A DNA stretch of 18,718 bases, from positions 1 to 18,718 of the forward strand of contig JAZRXD010000011.1 in the NCBI GenBank assembly GCA_045600045.1. Reading direction: 5' to 3'. Below the pieces are notes generated by a model that saw nothing but the letters and a program-made list of their open reading frames with translations, was not told where the DNA came from and did no database searches. The position numbers and the translations under genes were made by a program. Below, in pieces: positions 14,673 to 18,718 of this stretch. Source of the DNA: UBA1715 sp045600045 (GTDB lineage: Bacteria; Bacteroidota; Bacteroidia; Bacteroidales; UBA1715). Positions within the stretch are counted from its first letter, which is position 1. Each line of letters begins with the position of its first letter.

Positions 14673-16175
14673 ATGCAATTAGAAGGTATTCTGTTAATTA
14701 TTTCGTTATTGTTTTTTGTCAGCATCATAGCAGACAAAGCAGGATACAAATTTGGAGTCCCGTCCCTATTGCTTTTCCTCGCAGTAGGAATGATTTTCGG
14801 AAGCGACGGAATTGGAATACAATTCGACAACATCGAAATGGCGCAAGCCGTTGGTACAATTGCTCTCTGCGTCATTTTATTTTCGGGAGGAATGGATACA
14901 AAAATCTCCGACATACGACCTGTTTTAGCCCAAGGAATCATTCTTTCCACAATTGGAGTTTTGCTAACTGCATTCTTCACTGGAATTGCAATTTGGTGGA
15001 TTTTGGGAAAAACTAACGAAGCCGCAGCTTTTGGACTAACAACATCTCTTTTGCTTGGTGCAACAATGTCGTCAACTGATTCAGCTTCAGTTTTTTCCAT
15101 CTTGCGCGCCAAAGGATTACGATTAAAGAACAACCTTCGTCCAATGCTTGAATTGGAAAGTGGTAGCAACGACCCTATGGCATACGTTCTCACAATCACA
15201 TTATTAACAATTATTCAAGCTGGTACCGATCCAAACTATGTAAAAGCAGTTTTATTAGTTTTCACACAAATAATCATTGGGGCAATTTTAGGTTTCGCAT
15301 TAGGGAAACTCATTGTTTTTCTTATCAATAAACTCAACATCGAAAATAGTTCCCTCTATCCTATTTTGGTATTGTCGAGTTGTATTTTCATATTCTCAGC
15401 AACCTATTTTTTGCACGGGAATTGTTATCTCGCCGTTTACATTGGCGGACTTGTCATTGGAAATTCAAAATTTGTCCACAAAAATTCCACCGTGAAATTT
15501 TTCGATGGTTTAACATGGTTATTCCAATTAATTATGTTCTTGATTTTAGGTTTGCTTGTAAAACCACACGAACTAATTCCAATCATTGTTCCTGGCCTGA
15601 TAGTTAGCTTTGTAATGATATTCATTACAAGACCTTTATCCGTATTTATTTGCCTTGCGCCATTCAAACGTATGTTCACAAGAGACAAACTCTTCATATC
15701 ATGGGTTGGTTTACGTGGCGCAACGCCTATTATTTTCGCAATTTTAAGTTTAAGTGCAAATATTCCAAACGCACAACTTTTATTCAACATCGTATTTTTC
15801 TGCACTTTAGTTTCTTTGGTACTTCAAGGAACGTCGTTACCCAAAGTAGCAAAATTGCTTCATCTTGTTGGAAATCCTCATGGTTTGAAAAAGCCCGAAC
15901 ATTTTGAAATTGATTTGCCTGAAGAAGTAAAAACAGTAGCAACCGAAGTTGTTGTGAGTAAAGACATGCTAAAAAACGGAAACAAACTGATGGACATCAA
16001 TTTACCCGAAAAGACATTGGCTATAATGGTAAAAAGAGATTCTGGTTATTTTGTTCCTACTGGCAAATCAATATTAAAAGAATACGACACCATTCTTATG
16101 ATTACCGATAATGCCGACAAACTTGAGGAAGCATTAGGAATTATTCCAAACGACGATTCCGCATCTTTAGAATAA
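14673..16175 (+). CDS. CPA1-type K+/H+ (or Na+/H+) antiporter with TrkA_C domain
   Basis: This 500-residue protein has about 12 membrane helices of the Na+/H+ exchanger domain (about 5-390), followed by a cytosolic TrkA_C (RCK C-lobe) domain (about 415-495), the layout of NhaP2/CvrA potassium/proton antiporters. Ion-binding motifs visible are TDSAS (135-139) and ESGSNDP (162-168, with the N166-D167 pair). TrkA_C domains bind nucleotides or second messengers; c-di-AMP binding occurs in some relatives but cannot be claimed here. It would exchange cytosolic K+ or Na+ for H+ at the inner membrane. The 3' end overlaps the convergent MFS gene by 35 bp, and no terminator is seen. Confidence 0.9.
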   Translation: MQLEGILLIISLLFFVSIIADKAGYKFGVPSLLLFLAVGMIFGSDGIGIQFDNIEMAQAVGTIALCVILFSGGMDTKISDIRPVLAQGIILSTIGVLLTAFFTGIAIWWILGKTNEAAAFGLTTSLLLGATMSSTDSASVFSILRAKGLRLKNNLRPMLELESGSNDPMAYVLTITLLTIIQAGTDPNYVKAVLLVFTQIIIGAILGFALGKLIVFLINKLNIENSSLYPILVLSSCIFIFSATYFLHGNCYLAVYIGGLVIGNSKFVHKNSTVKFFDGLTWLFQLIMFLILGLLVKPHELIPIIVPGLIVSFVMIFITRPLSVFICLAPFKRMFTRDKLFISWVGLRGATPIIFAILSLSANIPNAQLLFNIVFFCTLVSLVLQGTSLPKVAKLLHLVGNPHGLKKPEHFEIDLPEEVKTVATEVVVSKDMLKNGNKLMDINLPEKTLAIMVKRDSGYFVPTGKSILKEYDTILMITDNADKLEEALGIIPNDDSASLE

Positions 16176-17373
16176 AAAAACTTACAAGAAGCATAATTGC
16201 TATCATTGCGGCATTTACTAGCATTCCCATTCGTAACGTAATCACATCTTTCATAAATCCTGTCAATAAATTGCCAAGACAAGTTCCAATAGCCAAAAAT
16301 GTGTTGAAAACCATTTGTCCTGTTGAATTTTGTTCAGGAGGAACCAAACTATGAACATAATTTATTGCTGATACCCAAAACAAACCCAATGTTATTCCAT
16401 GCAAACAGCCAATAAAAACCGAAAACCATGGATTTGTGGAAAAACCATAAAAGAACATTCTCATCATAGCAACAAATATTGTCATTAACAAGACTTTTGC
16501 GGTTCCAAACCGTTTAATAATTGAATCCGCAAAAAACATAAACGGTATTTCGCACAAAGATTGCACACCACAAGCAACACCAACAACAAGTCCAATTTTT
16601 TCATTCAATTCTTCTAAACTCAAACCTTCATAATACGCGGAGCAAATCTCTGTGTAATAAACACTTATCATATTCAACAAGGGAGCATTGAAAATGTAAT
16701 AGCCTAAACAAAAAACTAAAAACAGCAATAATTTTTTACTGCCAAACAAAAATTCTTTTAACGTATTAAGCGACGGCGTTTTGCGAGTTTTATATTCATG
16801 TTTTCTATCCAACGACGTAAATGCAATCACCCACGTAATAATGAATGCTATTGTCGTAATTGGGAATATGATTGAAAAAGAAATGCCGGCATTTTTTATC
16901 AACAAACCAGTACCAAACGAAGACAAAGCCCATCCGAACGATGCCCATAATCGCATACTACCGTATCCCTTTTGTATAATAGACCGACTTGTTTTTTCTA
17001 TCGCAAAAGAATCTGCCAATGCCGCAATTGGATTATTGATTGCCGTAAATAGGATTATAAAAAAGAAATAGAATAAAAATGTGCCGCTATACAAGAAACC
17101 TTCAATACAAATGGAGGCCAATGCCAACAATACCAAAAAAATTCTCCGTTTTCCATATCTATCGGAAATCATGCCCCAAAACGGAAGGATTATCATATTG
17201 TTGATTTGTTGAACAGCAGCTATTGCCCCAATTTGTACGCCAGTCAGAGCTCGTTCCCGCTCCAAAAACGCATAAAATTGCGTTGACCACGCCGCCATTC
17301 CTATGTACAAAAACAAGTACAATGCGCGAATGGCACGAACCGACAATTTAGAATATCTATTTGGTGTATACAC
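16141..17373 (-). CDS. MFS transporter (MFS_1-like, LacY/HcaT-type)
   Basis: This 410-residue protein has about 12 membrane helices. The MFS loop 2-3 motif GMISDRYGKRR (67-77) is clear, and YGSMRLWASFG (137-147) is the signature of the LacY/HcaT/nucleoside-permease-like branch of proton symporters. The substrate is not readable. The start is GTG at 17373, three bases after the rlmN stop, so the two genes are probably co-transcribed and translationally coupled; no other start preserves the first helix. Its last 11 codons plus stop lie within the 3' end of the convergent antiporter gene. Confidence 0.85.
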   Translation of the reverse strand: MYTPNRYSKLSVRAIRALYLFLYIGMAAWSTQFYAFLERERALTGVQIGAIAAVQQINNMIILPFWGMISDRYGKRRIFLVLLALASICIEGFLYSGTFLFYFFFIILFTAINNPIAALADSFAIEKTSRSIIQKGYGSMRLWASFGWALSSFGTGLLIKNAGISFSIIFPITTIAFIITWVIAFTSLDRKHEYKTRKTPSLNTLKEFLFGSKKLLLFLVFCLGYYIFNAPLLNMISVYYTEICSAYYEGLSLEELNEKIGLVVGVACGVQSLCEIPFMFFADSIIKRFGTAKVLLMTIFVAMMRMFFYGFSTNPWFSVFIGCLHGITLGLFWVSAINYVHSLVPPEQNSTGQMVFNTFLAIGTCLGNLLTGFMKDVITLRMGMLVNAAMIAIMLLVSFFILKMRNRRLE

Positions 17374-17376
17374 GTT

Positions 17377-18429
17377 TTATCGTTTCAAGCCCGATTTTGT
17401 TTTTGCAGCCAATTGGCCACAAGCTGCAGCAATATCGCGTCCCTTGGAATAACGAACATTGACTATCAAATTCAATTTTTTCAAGAAATTCACGAATGCA
17501 TCCATTGTTTGCGGATTAGATTTCTTGTATTTCGCATTTTCATGAGGATTGTACTCTATCACATTGATTTTCACGGGGAAACGTTTTGTAAAATCTGCTA
17601 AATCACGTGCATTCTGAATAGAATCATTCACCTCGTTCAATAGCATATATTCTATAGTGATTCGTCCACCTGTTTTTTCATGATAATAAGCCAACGCATC
17701 GCTTAATTTCGCAATAGGGTTTGTCTTATTTATCGGCATCAATTGAGAACGAAGCAAATCTTTGGGAGCATGCAACGAAATAGCCAAATTGCAAGGAAAA
17801 CTTTCATCGGCTAATTTTATGATATTTTTTATTACTCCCGAAGTCGACAATGTAATTCTAGAAGGTGCAAGTCCAATAGCCTTTGGATCAGTCAATCTAT
17901 CAATAGAAGCCATTACCGCCGTATAATTCATCAAAGGCTCGCCCATTCCCATATATACGATATTCGAAATTCCAGCACTTCCATTTTCTTTAGCGTAATT
18001 GTCTATTACCAAATATTGATCGACAATTTCACCAACCGATAAATTACGAGTAAAGCCTAACGATGCCGTCGCGCAAAAAGAACATTGCATTCCGCAACCA
18101 ACTTGAGTCGAAATACAAGCCGTCATTCTGTCTTTTGCAGGAATTAGGACACCTTCAACCACATTACCATCATTCAAAGAAAAAGCGAATTTACAGGAGC
18201 CGTCGGAACTCTTTTGATGTTTCGCAATTTTTACTGTTTGGAAAAAAAACGACTCTTTCAACTGGTCGCGAAGAGATTGCGGCAAATTCAACATAGAATC
18301 GAAAGAGCGTGTTCGTTTCTGCCAAATCCACTGATACAACTGTGTTGCACGAAATTTCTTTTCGCCCAATGATTCCATTGACTCACTCAATTCAACGAAC
18401 GACAATGATAATATATCCTGTTTCTGCAT
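17377..18429 (-). CDS. rlmN: Dual-specificity 23S rRNA/tRNA m2A methyltransferase
   Basis: RlmN is a radical-SAM enzyme that methylates C2 of A2503 in 23S rRNA and A37 of certain tRNAs. Numbered from the start chosen here, the Fe-S cluster motif is C112-x3-C116-x2-C119, the two catalytic cysteines are C105 (TACIS, matching E. coli C118) and C337 (AAACGQL, matching C355), and GMGEP (161-165) is the SAM-binding motif. The frame is open to an ATG at 18465, but that codon is inside the right arm of a terminator hairpin and upstream of a likely -7 box. The ATG at 18429 is therefore preferred, giving 350 residues with N-terminus MQKQDIL. rlmN leads an operon with the MFS gene. Confidence 0.95.
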   Translation of the reverse strand: MQKQDILSLSFVELSESMESLGEKKFRATQLYQWIWQKRTRSFDSMLNLPQSLRDQLKESFFFQTVKIAKHQKSSDGSCKFAFSLNDGNVVEGVLIPAKDRMTACISTQVGCGMQCSFCATASLGFTRNLSVGEIVDQYLVIDNYAKENGSAGISNIVYMGMGEPLMNYTAVMASIDRLTDPKAIGLAPSRITLSTSGVIKNIIKLADESFPCNLAISLHAPKDLLRSQLMPINKTNPIAKLSDALAYYHEKTGGRITIEYMLLNEVNDSIQNARDLADFTKRFPVKINVIEYNPHENAKYKKSNPQTMDAFVNFLKKLNLIVNVRYSKGRDIAAACGQLAAKTKSGLKR

Positions 18430-18447
18430 ATCGAAATTATTTTGCGG

Positions 18448-18455
18448 CAAAAATA
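18448..18455 (-). promoter_or_regulatory. -7 box for rlmN
   Basis: The minus strand reads TATTTTTG, matching TAnnTTTG, 18 bases before the ATG at 18429. A TTTG in the hairpin loop (18474-18471) is only 15 bases upstream, short for a -33 box. The box overlaps the T-tract of the preceding terminator. Confidence 0.4.
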
Positions 18456-18487
18456 AAAAAGGCATCGTTCCAAAGAAACGATGCCTT
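18455..18487 (-). terminator. Intrinsic terminator of the small unknown gene
   Basis: On the minus strand AAGGCATCGTT (18487-18477) pairs perfectly with AACGATGCCTT (18469-18459) around a 7-base loop and runs into T-rich sequence. The 11-bp, GC-containing stem lies about 20 bases after the stop of the preceding minus-strand gene. There is no T-run on the plus side, so it acts in the minus direction only. Confidence 0.85.
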
Positions 18488-18507
18488 GAAAATTTCTTTA
18501 ATCAATT

Positions 18508-18718
18508 TTAGAAACCTGTTTTTGGTGTACTCATTTCTTCAATCAAAACACCTACACAACCTTGGTTAATTGACTTAGAGATTAAGCCTGTTGAATTTGG
18601 AGATGCTTTTTGTGATTGATCTTCAGGAATTTCAATTGAAATTTTAATAGTACGAGTTTGAACTACTGTAAATTCAAAATCCTTTACATAATTGAACTCT
18701 TTATTATCATACAATAAT
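18508..18718 (-). CDS. Small unknown protein, C-terminal part (cut by window edge)
   Basis: The frame is open from the right edge to a TAA at 18510-18508, giving about 70 residues ending STPKTGF. I do not recognise the family. The visible sequence has an acidic/aromatic start (YDNKEFNYVKDFEF), a beta-like stretch (TRTIKISIEIPE), a polar middle and a final segment NQGCVGVLIEEM; no signal peptide or membrane helix is seen. The only in-window start is a TTG at 18714, and the frame continues upstream, so the true start is probably outside. The strong terminator after it supports a real transcribed gene. Confidence 0.5.
   Translation of the reverse strand, partial: LLYDNKEFNYVKDFEFTVVQTRTIKISIEIPEDQSQKASPNSTGLISKSINQGCVGVLIEEMSTPKTGF

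Noticed and set aside
14627..15016. 129-codon plus-strand frame overlapping the antiporter start
   Set aside because: Out of frame with a clearly conserved antiporter; the translation is rich in Arg, His, Asn and Trp, typical of a shifted frame.
14645..15199. 184-codon minus-strand open frame
   Set aside because: It lies opposite the antiporter gene 5' half; the product is Ser/Pro/Arg-rich with no recognisable domain, so it is a shadow frame.
1..18718. CRISPR array, rRNA, insertion sequence or toxin-antitoxin pair
   Set aside because: I read the intergenic gaps for regularly spaced repeats, terminal inverted repeats with target duplications and small paired frames, and found none.

Overview
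The window looks like a chromosomal segment of a low-GC member of the Bacteroidota, most likely Bacteroidales. Two things support this. The gene families are typical of the phylum: a Wza/Wzc pair with a Tyr/Gly-rich kinase tail, a WYL regulator with an N-terminal HTH, and UvrA with a Bacteroidota-style first zinc site. The promoters also fit: most intergenic gaps carry the Bacteroidota -7 box TAnnTTTG, and three of them also have a TTTG -33 box at 19-20 bp, while Shine-Dalgarno sequences are largely absent. The taxonomic call is inference from sequence features, not from a database match.

Layout, left to right. A minus-strand tRNA (5' end only, probably tRNA-Gly) is cut by the left edge. pyrD (class 2 dihydroorotate dehydrogenase, minus) and a WYL-domain regulator (plus) are divergent and share a 221-bp intergenic region with two well-formed promoters. 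dnaG (primase) follows. Next comes a plus-strand surface-polysaccharide cluster: GT4 glycosyltransferase, Wza-like export lipoprotein, Wzc-like co-polymerase/tyrosine kinase, WecA/MraY-type polyprenyl-phosphate sugar-1-phosphate transferase, then a lytic transglycosylase and uvrA. From the Wza gene to uvrA the genes abut or overlap (6-bp gap, then 14-, 4- and 1-bp overlaps), so uvrA appears to be the tail of an envelope-polysaccharide transcription unit. A LOG-family nucleotide hydrolase gene with its own promoter follows and is closed by a good intrinsic terminator. A CPA1-type cation/proton antiporter with a C-terminal TrkA_C domain runs plus-strand and overlaps by 35 bp the end of a convergent minus-strand pair, rlmN and an MFS transporter. 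At the right edge is the 3' part of a small unknown minus-strand gene, separated from rlmN by a strong hairpin terminator.

How the genes work together. The WecA-like enzyme loads the first sugar on the lipid carrier and the GT4 enzyme extends it. Wzc and Wza control polymer length and carry polymer across the envelope, and the lytic transglycosylase may open the peptidoglycan for the apparatus. The remaining genes are housekeeping (pyrimidine synthesis, replication priming, excision repair, rRNA/tRNA methylation, ion homeostasis).

I did not find a convincing new defence or mobile system. The most interesting signals are regulatory or residue-level: (i) three intergenic inverted repeats each enclosing a -7 promoter box; (ii) four TTGCA half-sites with 11/5/11-bp spacing over the WYL gene promoter; (iii) a class 2 PyrD carrying the class 1-type catalytic Cys; (iv) uvrA coupled to polysaccharide genes; (v) two start sites (WYL gene, rlmN) that should move downstream because the longest ORF begins inside a promoter or terminator. 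No gene-free stretch exceeds 300 bases.
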